64,000 bases of DNA from Anaeromicropila populeti (GCF_900112775.1 NZ_FOYZ01000014.1:32291-96290), one strand, 5' to 3'. Numbered from the stretch's first letter, positions 52,146 to 60,704 are shown. The notes: a model not told the origin generated them from the letters alone. Made by a program: numbers and translations.

Positions 52146-52565
52146 ATGATACAAATAATATCCGGTGAAAAAGGTAAGGGGAAAACCAAAATTTTACTTG
52201 CTAAAGTAAATGAAGATGTATTGGAAGTTAAGGGAAATATTGTGTATTTGGACAAAAGCAATAAGCACATGTACGAATTGAGTAATAAGGTGCGGTTAGT
52301 AAACGTAGAGGATTATTTAATTGAAAATAGCGATGAATTTGCAGGTTTTATATGTGGAATTATCTCAGAAGACCATGACTTGGAAACGATATATGTAGAC
52401 AGCTTTTTAAAAGTTGCCTGCGTAGATGAAAACAAAATAGGAAAAGTTCTAGATAAACTAACTAAAATCTCAGAACAGTTCAACGTACATTTTGTGATTA
52501 GCATTTCATTAAGTAAAGAAAATATTCCAGCAGAATACCAGTCTTCTCTTATAGTTTCTTTATAA
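52146..52565 (+). CDS. Small P-loop-like protein of unknown function
   Basis: This 139-residue protein opens MIQIISGEKGKGKTKILL, where GEKGKGKTK fits a Walker A loop; a possible Walker B is ETIYVDSFLK. It is too small for a full ATPase of a known type and may be a degenerate or minimal nucleotide-binding protein; I do not recognise the family. ATG 52146 follows AAGGAGGAG. It has its own promoter and a perfect terminator, so it appears to be an independent unit. Confidence 0.75.
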   Translation: MIQIISGEKGKGKTKILLAKVNEDVLEVKGNIVYLDKSNKHMYELSNKVRLVNVEDYLIENSDEFAGFICGIISEDHDLETIYVDSFLKVACVDENKIGKVLDKLTKISEQFNVHFVISISLSKENIPAEYQSSLIVSL

Positions 52566-52583
52566 AATAACAATTATTAGAAT

Positions 52584-52617
52584 AACCACAAGAAATAATT
52601 CATTATTTCTTGTGGTT
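52584..52617. terminator. Perfect bidirectional terminator hairpin
   Basis: AACCACAAGAAATAAT and ATTATTTCTTGTGGTT form a perfect 16-bp stem with a 2-nt centre, between the convergent genes ending at 52565 and 52654. Confidence 0.8.
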
Positions 52618-52648
52618 TGCTATTCTTATCAGAATGATAAGAATAGCA
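52618..52648. repeat. Second perfect inverted repeat abutting the terminator
   Basis: TGCTATTCTTATCA and TGATAAGAATAGCA form a perfect 14-bp stem with loop GAA, directly adjoining the hairpin at 52584-52617. It probably terminates the minus-strand DUF378 gene; two perfect hairpins back to back are unusual. Confidence 0.7.
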
Positions 52649-52653
52649 TTGTA

Positions 52654-52851
52654 TTATTCATGGCTTAGACGTCCTAAAAAGCTAAGTGAATATAAACCAC
52701 AAATACCTACAATTGCAAAAACAACTCTTGAAAAAACAGTTGCATTACCAAAAAGAGTACTTACCAGGTCAAAGTTAAGAAATCCTATGAGTCCCCAGTT
52801 TATTGCGCCAATAATTACTAAAATGACTGCACTGTAATCTAATGCTTTCAA
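52654..52851 (-). CDS. DUF378 small membrane protein (YuzA-like)
   Basis: This 65-residue protein has two membrane helices and the DUF378 pattern AVILVIIGAINWGLIGFLN followed by FDLVSTLFG and VGICGLYSL. Function is unknown. The start is TTG at 52851, placed 7 nt after AAGGAGG on the minus strand; no ATG is available at this position. It is the only minus-strand gene of the division region. Confidence 0.9.
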   Translation of the reverse strand: MKALDYSAVILVIIGAINWGLIGFLNFDLVSTLFGNATVFSRVVFAIVGICGLYSLSFLGRLSHE

Positions 52852-52983
52852 ATGATAACCTCCTTTCGTTCATCTTTTAGCATATCCCAAAATCAAATTC
52901 TTATGTACATATTTTTAAATTAGGGTCTTTAAAAATAAAAAAAAAGCAAGTATAATGTAAATGATATAAGAGGAGGTTGTTCA

Positions 52984-54402
52984 TTGAGTAGCAGAAATAA
53001 AAAGGTCGTGAAGTATCGCAAGCCAGTTCACTTTAATATCGGAGTAATTGTATATCTTTTCTTATTTATTTACTTATTAATTATTGCAATCTCTTTTTTA
53101 AGTCATAAGAGATTAACTTTATATGAAGTAGTAGAAAAGAAAATTGCAGATGATAATTCCTGCTATGGGATTGTACTTCGTGAGGAAGAAGTGTTTACTT
53201 CTAAGAAAGCTGGTTACATAAGCTATTATGTAGGAGATGGAGAACGTATTTCAAAAAATTCTACCGTGTATAGTATCGATGAAACAGGAGATATTTATAG
53301 TAAGCTGGCTAGTTCAGAAGTGGAACGTGAGATATCTTCAGACGATAATAGTAAAATCCGCAATCAGATAAAATCATTTCAAAGTAGTTTTGATGAAAGC
53401 AACTATAGCGTTGTAAGAGATTTTAAGTATGATATGGAAAATACAATACTAGGATTAAATTACTCAAACATATCAGAACAAGTGAATGGAATTTTGAATA
53501 AAACTGGTAGTTCCGCCGCATTTCAATTGGTAAAATCAGAAAAAAGCGGTATTATTTCATATTCACTAGACGGTTTTGAGAATATAAAAGAAGACCAGGT
53601 AACAAGTGAGACATTTGAGCAGGATTATGAGAGACAGCAATTAAGAACATACGATGTGACAGATAGTAATACATCCATTTATAAGCTGATAACAGATGAA
53701 AGCTGGTCTATTATTTTGAATTTATCCCAGGAACAGTATAATAAGCTGGTAGAAAAGGAAACGGTACAAAAACAAGACGGTGCTTCTGTTACTTATGTAA
53801 ACATACGTTTCATGAAGGACAATCTGAAGACAAAGGTTGCTTTCTCAACATATACTAAGGGTGATGCTTTTTTTGCCAAACTGATTTTAAATAAGTATCT
53901 AATCCGCTATATGAATGATCGTTTTTTGGAAATAGAGTTATCCTTAAATTCTGCAGAAGGTTTAAAAATACCTGTTTCTTCAATACTTGAGAAAGAGTTT
54001 TTAAAAATACCAAAGGAATACTTTTCAGAGGGCGGTGATTCCAATGAGAAGGGAATTGTTAAGGAACTTTATAGTGAGAACGGTGATGTTACTTTTCAGT
54101 TTCTTCCGGTTGATATTTTTTACGAGGACGAAAAATATGTGTTTGTAGATAAGTCAGTTGTAAAAATGGGTGACTGGATAAGAAATCCAGAAACACAAAA
54201 ACGGTATCAGATTTCAGAGGCTGGCACATTAGAGGGTGTTTTTAATGTAAATAAAGGATATTGTGTTTTCCGGCGAATTGAGAAAATATATGAAAATGAG
54301 GAATACTGTATAGTTGCTCCAGATACCCCTTATGGTTTATCCAATTATGATCATATTTTGTTAGATGCAGCGACTGCACAGGAGAATGAAATCATTAAAT
54401 AG
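52984..54402 (+). CDS. HlyD-like membrane adaptor protein of unknown function
   Basis: This 472-residue protein has a basic start, one membrane helix (about 20-40) and then an extracytoplasmic region with biotinyl-lipoyl-like halves: GIVLREEEVFTSKKAGYISYYVGDGERI, of which GYISYYVGDGERI is the typical turn, and KSEKSGIISYSLDGFENI. A C-terminal part has KVAFSTYTKGDAFFAKL. It resembles HlyD/RND adaptor proteins but lies next to yggS and sepF rather than a transporter, so a cell-envelope role linked to division is possible. The start is TTG 52984 after AGAGGAGG. No standard start gives the same N terminus. Confidence 0.8.
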   Translation: MSSRNKKVVKYRKPVHFNIGVIVYLFLFIYLLIIAISFLSHKRLTLYEVVEKKIADDNSCYGIVLREEEVFTSKKAGYISYYVGDGERISKNSTVYSIDETGDIYSKLASSEVEREISSDDNSKIRNQIKSFQSSFDESNYSVVRDFKYDMENTILGLNYSNISEQVNGILNKTGSSAAFQLVKSEKSGIISYSLDGFENIKEDQVTSETFEQDYERQQLRTYDVTDSNTSIYKLITDESWSIILNLSQEQYNKLVEKETVQKQDGASVTYVNIRFMKDNLKTKVAFSTYTKGDAFFAKLILNKYLIRYMNDRFLEIELSLNSAEGLKIPVSSILEKEFLKIPKEYFSEGGDSNEKGIVKELYSENGDVTFQFLPVDIFYEDEKYVFVDKSVVKMGDWIRNPETQKRYQISEAGTLEGVFNVNKGYCVFRRIEKIYENEEYCIVAPDTPYGLSNYDHILLDAATAQENEIIK

Positions 54403-54415
54403 CTAAGGAGTTGTG

Positions 54416-55120
54416 GTGATATTGGTACGTGAAAATTTAATTGAGGTTGAAAAAAGAATACAAGAGGCGTGTAAAAGAGCTGGAAGAAATCGGGATGAGG
54501 TTACACTAATTTCAGTGAGTAAGACAAAACCTGTAGAAATGATTTTAGAAGCTATGGAATGTGGAATGCGGGATTTTGGTGAAAATAAAGTCCAGGAAAT
54601 AGTAGATAAGTATGAAATTATTAAAAAAGAATTAAATTGGCATATGATTGGACATTTACAGCGAAATAAAGTAAAATATATTGTAGACAAGGTATGTTTA
54701 ATTCATTCAGTTGATTCTATTCGTCTTGCTTTACAGATAGATGAAGAAGCGAAAAAGAAAAATGTAATTTGTCCCATTCTGATCGAAGTGAACATCGCAG
54801 GTGAAGATTCAAAATATGGAGTTACCAGCGGAGAAGCTGTCACTTTAATTGAACAGATTTCAAGGCTAGAAAATGTTTCTATCAAAGGATTAATGACAAT
54901 AGCTCCTTTTGTAGAAAACGCGGAGGAAAACCGCATACATTTTCGTAATTTGCGAAATTTACAGGTTGACATTAAAAGTAAAAACATTGATAATGTAAAT
55001 ATGGATATTTTGTCAATGGGAATGACAGGCGATTTTGATGTTGCAATTGAAGAAGGCGCAACCATGGTTCGCGTTGGAACAGGTATATTCGGTGAACGAA
55101 ATTATAATATAGGAGTTTGA
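54416..55120 (+). CDS. YggS/YlmE family PLP-binding protein
   Basis: This 234-residue single-domain alanine racemase-like barrel has VSKTKPVEMI (the PLP Lys), DFGENKVQE, WHMIGHLQRNKVKY, and LSMGMTGDFDVAIEEGATMVRVG. The family keeps PLP levels balanced and binds PLP without a catalytic reaction. GTG 54416 is 5 nt after AAGGAG; GTG 54413 and TTG 54422 are also possible. It heads the conserved yggS-sepF-ylmH-divIVA run. Confidence 0.93.
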   Translation: MILVRENLIEVEKRIQEACKRAGRNRDEVTLISVSKTKPVEMILEAMECGMRDFGENKVQEIVDKYEIIKKELNWHMIGHLQRNKVKYIVDKVCLIHSVDSIRLALQIDEEAKKKNVICPILIEVNIAGEDSKYGVTSGEAVTLIEQISRLENVSIKGLMTIAPFVENAEENRIHFRNLRNLQVDIKSKNIDNVNMDILSMGMTGDFDVAIEEGATMVRVGTGIFGERNYNIGV

Positions 55121-55127
55121 TTAGGAG

Positions 55128-55715
55128 ATGGCGAATATTATTAAGAATTTTCTTGGATATTTAAAACTGGGCGATGAAGATGAAGAATACGAAGATTATC
55201 TGGATGAAATGGATGAGAAGGAATTAGCACGCCAAGAGAGATTCCGGGCTAGGGAAGTGGAACGTGCTCAGAAGATGGATAGTGCAACGGACAGGAAAAG
55301 TACAAAGAAAGCAAACAGTAAAGACGTTGAGGTACCAGATTTTCAAGAATCTCGTCGTGAAAAAGTACGAACAGAGAGAACATCTAATAATAAAATTGTT
55401 CCAATTAGGACTACTACAAAAGGGTTGGAAGTATGTATTATGAAACCCACAACTTTTGAGGATTCTCAGGATATCTGTGATATGCTTTTGTCTGGAAGGG
55501 CAGTTGTCGTTAACCTGGAAGGGTTTGATCCTGATGTAGCACAGAGAATAATGGATTTTATATCAGGTGCTGTTTATGCAATTAGCGGAAAGCTTCACCA
55601 GATATCACGGTATATTTTTATTTTTTCACCAGACAATATTGATATTTCAGGTGACTATTTAGATTTGGTACCAGTAGATGGATTAACTGTACCAACGCTT
55701 AATAAAGAATTTTAG
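55128..55715 (+). CDS. sepF: Cell division protein SepF
   Basis: This 195-residue protein has an N-terminal amphipathic helix (MANIIKNFLGYLKLG) for membrane binding, an acidic and basic variable linker (about 18-95) and a C-terminal SepF domain (VCIMKPTTFEDSQDICDMLL, VVNLEGFDPDVAQRIMDF). SepF bundles FtsZ and ties it to the membrane. The ATG directly abuts AGGAG (55123-55127); a second AGGAG at 55111-55115 has 12-nt spacing, so the translation signal is unusual. It is 7 nt after the yggS stop. Confidence 0.95.
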   Translation: MANIIKNFLGYLKLGDEDEEYEDYLDEMDEKELARQERFRAREVERAQKMDSATDRKSTKKANSKDVEVPDFQESRREKVRTERTSNNKIVPIRTTTKGLEVCIMKPTTFEDSQDICDMLLSGRAVVVNLEGFDPDVAQRIMDFISGAVYAISGKLHQISRYIFIFSPDNIDISGDYLDLVPVDGLTVPTLNKEF

Positions 55716-55742
55716 TTTTTACAGCCACTTTGCTCACAGATC

Positions 55743-55772
55743 AGAGAGTGCGTGCTTAGTACTCTCTATTTT
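55743..55772 (+). terminator. Weak terminator after sepF
   Basis: AGAGAGT and ACTCTCT flank an 11-nt loop, followed by ATTTTG. The T run is poor; partial read-through to ylmH is likely. Confidence 0.5.
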
Positions 55773-55811
55773 GTGTATTCATATATTTTATTGTAAAAGG
55801 CAGGATAGAGA

Positions 55812-56585
55812 ATGACAACGGATAAAGACGAAAAATTACTCTGTAATCGGCTAATTGAACTGTCTAATTTGAGTTTCCGCAGAAATACCATTACTTATTC
55901 ATGGTTTTTAAATTTGAACGAGCAAAATATATTTTATAGAACTTCCAGGGATTTAGCACCGGTTTCTTATCAGCTTTACGGAGGTTACGAAAGTGCGGAG
56001 AGAAAAATAGTTATTTTTTATGCCGATGAATGGGATTACAGTTCCTATAATTCTTTTACTGGTATACTAGCTGTAATAAAAATTGAGGCTGTCAATGAGA
56101 AATTTGCAGATCAGTTAACTCATCGTGATTACTTGGGAGCTATTTTAAATCTGGGTATAGAACGGATTAAAATTGGAGATATTATCGTAAAAAATTCTGT
56201 GGCATACGTATTTTGTCACTCAGGAATAAAAGAGTTCATTTTAGATTATCTTACGAAAGTGAAACATACAAATGTGAAATGTACAATGGTGGAGAGTGAG
56301 CTGGAAGATTTCACTCCTTCCTATAAAACTATAAAAGGAACGGTATCGTCCATTCGTCTGGATGCTGTGTTGGGGGTTGCATTTCAAACTTCCCGCAGTA
56401 GTCTCAGTGGTTTGATTTCAGGAGGAAAGGTCTTTGTAAATGGTAAACTAATGGAATCGAACAGCTATCCAATTAAAGAACAGGACATTGTATCCGTCCG
56501 TGGTCATGGAAAATTTATTTTTCGCGAAGTGATGCATCAGACGAAAAAAGGACGTTATAGTATTACAATTGACAAGTACATTTAG
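55812..56585 (+). CDS. ylmH: YlmH-type S4 RNA-binding protein
   Basis: This 257-residue protein has an N-terminal YlmH domain (SNLSFRRNTITYSWFLNLNE and on) and a C-terminal S4 RNA-binding domain (SIRLDAVLGVAFQTSRS-like, GLISGGKVFVNGKLMES). Homologues in Bacillus act in ribosome quality control and bind the 50S subunit; location near sepF and divIVA is conserved. The ribosome site is AGGATAGAG before ATG 55812. Confidence 0.9.
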   Translation: MTTDKDEKLLCNRLIELSNLSFRRNTITYSWFLNLNEQNIFYRTSRDLAPVSYQLYGGYESAERKIVIFYADEWDYSSYNSFTGILAVIKIEAVNEKFADQLTHRDYLGAILNLGIERIKIGDIIVKNSVAYVFCHSGIKEFILDYLTKVKHTNVKCTMVESELEDFTPSYKTIKGTVSSIRLDAVLGVAFQTSRSSLSGLISGGKVFVNGKLMESNSYPIKEQDIVSVRGHGKFIFREVMHQTKKGRYSITIDKYI

Positions 56586-56595
56586 GAGGAATTAT

Positions 56596-57333
56596 ATGTT
56601 AACACCTATTGAAATTGAAAATGTGTCATTTAAGTCCGGGAGGGGTTATAGCAAGAAGGAAGTAGATGCTTTTTTAAATACAGTTCACCATGATTATGAA
56701 GCTCTGTATAAAGAAAACAGGGAGCTAAAGGACAAGCTGAATACGTTAAGTGATGGCGTGCAGTATTACAAGAATATTGAAAAAACATTGCAAAAAGCAC
56801 TAGTTTTGGCAGAAAAAACTTCTACTGAAATAAAAGAGGCGGCAGTCAGACAAGCAGAAGCAATTGAGAAAGAAGCATATCTGAAAGCCAATACCATTCT
56901 TGCTGATGCAAAGCATGAACTGAATCGGATTCAGAATCAGATTATCGCGTTAATACAAAATTTTGACCAATGTAAGGCACAGATTAAGCAAATAACAATG
57001 GCTCAAATGGAACTTTTAGAAAGTGAAAGTTTTTCCGTGAAAGTATCCTCTTTTGATTTAGAACCTTCTTTTGTTATTAAAAATGATGTGTTATCTGAGA
57101 AAGAAGAAACCAAAGAACCAGAAGAAATGGAACAAGAGATAATGCAACAGGATACTATCCAACAAGATAAAACGCAACAAGATAAAACACAAGAAGATAA
57201 AACGCAAGAAGAGGAAGAAAGAGAAATGCTGATGAAACTGTTTCAATCGATTGAAGAAAATTCAAAGCAAAAGCAGACGGACAATTCAAAGAATACAGCT
57301 GAGCAGGATTTTGAATTTTTAAATATGGATTAA
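56596..57333 (+). CDS. divIVA: DivIVA domain protein
   Basis: This 245-residue protein starts MLTPIEIENVSFKSGRGYSK, the DivIVA N-terminal membrane-curvature domain, followed by KKEVDAFLNTV and a long coiled coil (about 35-130) and an acidic tail with QQDKT repeats. DivIVA marks curved membranes at poles and septa. ATG 56596 follows AGGAGGAA; the frame is open to 56569 within ylmH. The tail repeats are coded by 15-nt DNA repeats. Confidence 0.94.
   Translation: MLTPIEIENVSFKSGRGYSKKEVDAFLNTVHHDYEALYKENRELKDKLNTLSDGVQYYKNIEKTLQKALVLAEKTSTEIKEAAVRQAEAIEKEAYLKANTILADAKHELNRIQNQIIALIQNFDQCKAQIKQITMAQMELLESESFSVKVSSFDLEPSFVIKNDVLSEKEETKEPEEMEQEIMQQDTIQQDKTQQDKTQEDKTQEEEEREMLMKLFQSIEENSKQKQTDNSKNTAEQDFEFLNMD
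57145..57204 (+). repeat. 15-nt tandem repeats in the divIVA tail
   Basis: Four units of 15 nt, CAACAAGATAAAACG-type, encode QQDTI, QQDKT, QQDKT and QEDKT. Length variation by slippage would keep the frame. Confidence 0.85.
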
Positions 57334-57359
57334 AATACAATAGGGAGAATAGACAAGAT

Positions 57360-58448
57360 ATGAACAATAGAATTACGGTAAAAGAAAACAATTTACCAAT
57401 ATATGAAATATGGATAGAGGATAGTTATGAACAGTTGGTTTCTATTTTTGAACCATTTCATATGAAAGAATATAAAATATGTATTGTTACAGACAGCAAT
57501 GTTGAAAAATTTTATTTACAGGAAGTGAAGAAACTGCTACAAGGTGTTGCTGGAAAAGTTGTTCATTATACTATGCCAGCAGGTGAGGAAAGCAAGAATC
57601 TAAATACAGTGCAGCGATTATATGAATTTCTGATTAAAGAACATTTTGATCGAAAGGATATGCTGATAGCACTGGGCGGAGGTGTAGTTGGAGATTTAAC
57701 TGGCTATACAGCTGCTACATTTTTGCGTGGAATCCGTTTTGTTCAGATGCCAACTTCTTTGTTAGCGATGGTGGACAGTAGTGTTGGCGGAAAAACTGGT
57801 GTAGACTTCCTAGAATATAAAAATATGATTGGAGCGTTCCATCAGCCCAAGGCAGTATATATTAATTTGTCGGTGTTGAATACGTTGACGAAAGAGCATT
57901 ATTTTAATGGTCTAGGTGAAGTTGTGAAATATGGCATGATACAAAGTCTTGAATTCTATCATTGGCTTATAAATCATGTGGAAACACTACAACAAAAAGA
58001 GCCTTCTGCACTGCGGGAAATCGTTTATAAATCCTGTACTTTTAAGCAGGAAATCGTGGAAGAAGATCCACACGAATTAAATATTCGTGCTTATCTTAAC
58101 TTTGGACATACACTTGGACACGCAATTGAAAAGTGGTCAAAATTTTCCATATTGCACGGTGAATGCGTTGCACTTGGTATGATAGCTGCAACTTATTTAT
58201 CTGTAAAGAGGGGGTTTATAGAAGAAAAAGAGTTAGATATTCTTAAGGATTTATTGGATCAGCTTCAACTGCCTATCCAGTTAAACGAGATTTCAAAGGA
58301 TGAAGTTGTGCTAGCAACAAAGAATGACAAAAAAATGGATGCTGGAACTATTCAATTCGTTTTACTAAAGCAAATCGGAGAGGCTGTGCTAGATCGTTCT
58401 GTTACAGAGCAGGATATGATAGAGGCTCTAGAATATTTAATGCGATAG
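57360..58448 (+). CDS. aroB: 3-Dehydroquinate synthase
   Basis: This 362-residue protein has ALGGGVVGDLTGYTAATFLRG (NAD and zinc region; quoted core GGGVVGDLTGYTAAT), PTSLLAMVDSSVGGKTGVD and the zinc His motif NFGHTLGHAIE. It makes 3-dehydroquinate from DAHP in the shikimate pathway. It lies alone among division and envelope genes, away from other aro genes. GGGAGAAT sets ATG 57360. Confidence 0.98.
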   Translation: MNNRITVKENNLPIYEIWIEDSYEQLVSIFEPFHMKEYKICIVTDSNVEKFYLQEVKKLLQGVAGKVVHYTMPAGEESKNLNTVQRLYEFLIKEHFDRKDMLIALGGGVVGDLTGYTAATFLRGIRFVQMPTSLLAMVDSSVGGKTGVDFLEYKNMIGAFHQPKAVYINLSVLNTLTKEHYFNGLGEVVKYGMIQSLEFYHWLINHVETLQQKEPSALREIVYKSCTFKQEIVEEDPHELNIRAYLNFGHTLGHAIEKWSKFSILHGECVALGMIAATYLSVKRGFIEEKELDILKDLLDQLQLPIQLNEISKDEVVLATKNDKKMDAGTIQFVLLKQIGEAVLDRSVTEQDMIEALEYLMR

Positions 58449-58482
58449 CAGTACAGGATATTTTATCATAGGAGATTATAAA

Positions 58483-58983
58483 ATGAAATATATAAAAGCC
58501 ATACTTGGCGTTACTTTACTTGTGCTAATCGATCAATTGACTAAATACTGGGCTGCAACTCATCTGAAAGGAAAAGAGCCGATTGAGATCTTAAAAAATG
58601 TTTTTGAACTAAACTACCTAGAAAATCAAGGTGCTGCTTTTGGTATTTTTCAAAATCAATTTACTTTTTTGACTATAATGACTACGATTATTTCTGTTGG
58701 GCTGTTATTTTATTTTATTAAGCTTCCCAACGATAAGAGAATGAATCCAATGCGCATTATTATTGTTTTTATTTGGGCAGGAGCAATTGGAAATAGTATT
58801 GACCGACTTAGCAATCAATATGTAATTGATTTTTTATATTTTAAATTAATTAATTTTCCCATCTTCAATGTTGCGGATTGTTATGTTACAGTATCACTGT
58901 TCATTTTGGCATTTCTCATTCTGTTTTTTTATAAGGATGAAGAATTATCATGGAAAGCTAGTAAGGAAAAAAATAAATTATAA
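58483..58983 (+). CDS. lspA: Lipoprotein signal peptidase (signal peptidase II)
   Basis: This 166-residue protein has four membrane helices and the catalytic Asp residues in IGNSIDRL and FNVADCYV. It cuts prolipoproteins before the lipid-modified Cys, for instance the carboxypeptidase at 51057. AGGAG sets ATG 58483. rluD follows 12 nt later, as in many Firmicutes. Confidence 0.98.
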   Translation: MKYIKAILGVTLLVLIDQLTKYWAATHLKGKEPIEILKNVFELNYLENQGAAFGIFQNQFTFLTIMTTIISVGLLFYFIKLPNDKRMNPMRIIIVFIWAGAIGNSIDRLSNQYVIDFLYFKLINFPIFNVADCYVTVSLFILAFLILFFYKDEELSWKASKEKNKL

Positions 58984-58995
58984 TTTGGAGTATAC

Positions 58996-59922
58996 ATGAA
59001 TCAAGAACGAATTGAAATAGAAGTAGTAGAAGAATGCAGCAATATGAGGATTGATCGGTTTGTTTCCATGCATGAGCCAGATTTGACCAGGTCATATGTT
59101 CAAAAACTGGTGAAAGAAGGAAATGTCCGAATCCTGGACAAAGAAGTAAAATCCAACTATAAGGTGAAGGAAAATGAATTGGTTGTTATTTGTATTCCAG
59201 AACCAGCTGAACTGGATATTAAGCCCGAAGATATTCCCTTAAATATTTTATATGAAGATGAAGATTTAATTGTTATTAACAAGGAAAAAGGAATGGTCGT
59301 TCATCCTGCTGCTGGACATTATTCAGGCACGTTGGTAAATGCACTTCTTTATCACTGTAAGGGACAGCTTTCAGGTATTAATGGGGTAATGCGGCCTGGA
59401 ATTGTTCACCGTATAGACAGAGATACAACGGGTGTAATTGTTGCATGTAAAAATGACAAAGCGCATAATAGCATATCAGAACAGTTAAAGGAACATTCTA
59501 TTACAAGAATTTATCATGCCATCGTATATAATCATTTTTCAGAAGAAAATGGAATTGTAGATGCACCAATAGGCAGACATCCAGTGGAACGAAAAAAAAT
59601 GGCAGTCAATTATAAAAATGGCAAGCATGCCGTTACACATTATCATGTAATAGAAAATCTGAAACAAAATTATTCTTATATATCTTGTAAGCTGGAGACT
59701 GGAAGAACACATCAAATAAGAGTTCATATGGCAAGTATTCGTCACCCCCTGTTAGGAGATGATATATACGGGCCAAAGCGTACAAGTATCAACCTGGAGG
59801 GACAAGTTCTTCATGCTAAAACGTTAGGATTTATTCATCCCAGGACAGGAACATATATGGAATTTGAATCGGAACTGCCGACGTATTTTAAAGAATTAAT
59901 TTCAAAATGGAGCAATCATTAG
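58996..59922 (+). CDS. rluD: 23S rRNA pseudouridine synthase of the RluD family
   Basis: This 308-residue protein has an N-terminal S4 domain (MRIDRFVSMHEPDLTRSYVQ) and a RluA-type catalytic domain. The active-site motif is HRIDRDTTGVIV with catalytic Asp, followed by ETGRTHQIRVHMA. RluD-type enzymes modify U1911-1917 of 23S rRNA; the exact target is not proven here. The ribosome site is TTTGGAG. Confidence 0.93.
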   Translation: MNQERIEIEVVEECSNMRIDRFVSMHEPDLTRSYVQKLVKEGNVRILDKEVKSNYKVKENELVVICIPEPAELDIKPEDIPLNILYEDEDLIVINKEKGMVVHPAAGHYSGTLVNALLYHCKGQLSGINGVMRPGIVHRIDRDTTGVIVACKNDKAHNSISEQLKEHSITRIYHAIVYNHFSEENGIVDAPIGRHPVERKKMAVNYKNGKHAVTHYHVIENLKQNYSYISCKLETGRTHQIRVHMASIRHPLLGDDIYGPKRTSINLEGQVLHAKTLGFIHPRTGTYMEFESELPTYFKELISKWSNH

Positions 59923-59926
59923 CGAT

Positions 59927-59972
59927 AAAAAGCACGTATTTCAGGAACAGATAAAACTGGAATACGTGCTTT
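59927..59972 (+). terminator. Terminator-like hairpin after rluD
   Basis: AAAGCACGTATTTCAG and CTGGAATACGTGCTTT pair over 16 positions with one wobble; the T run is short (TTTGT). Confidence 0.75.
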
Positions 59973-60019
59973 GTCAATTGTAGGGAAGTTTCTTGCGGCA
60001 AAGTGCATGTCCCTTTTAG

Positions 60020-60048
60020 TTGACAAGGATATTCTAATCAAGTAGAAT
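60020..60048 (+). promoter_or_regulatory. Sigma-A promoter for the BlaI-type regulator
   Basis: TTGACA (60020-60025), 17-nt spacer, TAGAAT (60043-60048). The transcription start would be near 60055, just before the dyad at 60066. Confidence 0.8.
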
Positions 60049-60065
60049 AGGCATATACATATTTA

Positions 60066-60077
60066 CTACCGACGTAG
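60066..60077. promoter_or_regulatory. Possible BlaI-type operator
   Basis: CTAC-CGAC-GTAG is a short dyad placed just after the predicted transcription start of the BlaI-family gene, a location fit for autorepression. The pattern resembles the TAC...GTA half-sites of BlaI/MecI operators, but is short and could be chance. Confidence 0.35.
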
Positions 60078-60144
60078 ATTTGCCATAATATATTGTACTA
60101 CACTAATAGAATACATGCTTATAAATAATATATGGGGTGAAGTG

Positions 60145-60510
60145 ATGAAGGAATTGAGGTTACATGAAGGTGAATTAAATATAATGGAGCTGTTGTGGTC
60201 AAACAAAGTGTTAGCTGCGAAGGATATTTCTAAAATTATTAAAGAATATATTGGTTGGGAAAAAAATACAACCTATACAGTAATCAAACGTTTGATCGAA
60301 AAAGGAGTAATTATACGAGAAGATCCGGGTTTTATATGTAAAGCAGCGATTTCAAAACGTACAGTTCAAAATATGGAAACAAAGTTCTTACTAGGTAAAT
60401 TGTTTAATGGCTCGTTACATAACTTTATTTTAGATTTTTTGAAATATCAAGATCTGTCAATGGATGAAATAGCAGAACTTGAAAAAATAATAACAGAGCA
60501 AAAGTTTTAA
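60145..60510 (+). CDS. BlaI/MecI/CopY-family transcriptional repressor
   Basis: This 121-residue winged-helix protein reads LRLHEGELNIMELLWSNKVL, AAKDISKIIKEY, NTTYTVIKRLIEKGVIIRED, and a C-terminal dimerisation region. BlaI proteins repress beta-lactamase or other genes and are inactivated by cleavage from a BlaR-type membrane protease; no such partner or beta-lactamase is seen in the window. ATG 60145 follows GGGGTGA. It probably controls itself and perhaps distant targets. Confidence 0.9.
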   Translation: MKELRLHEGELNIMELLWSNKVLAAKDISKIIKEYIGWEKNTTYTVIKRLIEKGVIIREDPGFICKAAISKRTVQNMETKFLLGKLFNGSLHNFILDFLKYQDLSMDEIAELEKIITEQKF

Positions 60511-60578
60511 TTTGCACGAAGCGAGAAGCTTCCGGCTTATGGCAATGAAGTGTGAAAAAGTGGTAGTGAATGAAAATG

Positions 60579-60621
60579 AACTGATAGGAGCAGAGGATGA
60601 TTCTGTTGCTATCAGTTTTTT
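60579..60621 (+). terminator. Rho-independent terminator after the BlaI-type gene
   Basis: AACTGATAG and CTATCAGTT form the stem, with extra GAGCA/TGTTG pairing possible, and TTTTTT follows. Confidence 0.85.
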
Positions 60622-60704
60622 ACTTTCATGAATAAAATATGAGGAATTTGTAATACTTGGGAGTAGAATATTTATTTGGAAGTAAGGAAAGAGAGGTTAT
60701 TCAA

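Noticed and set aside
57145..57204. CRISPR-like short repeats
   Set aside because: They are contiguous 15-nt coding repeats of divIVA with no spacers.
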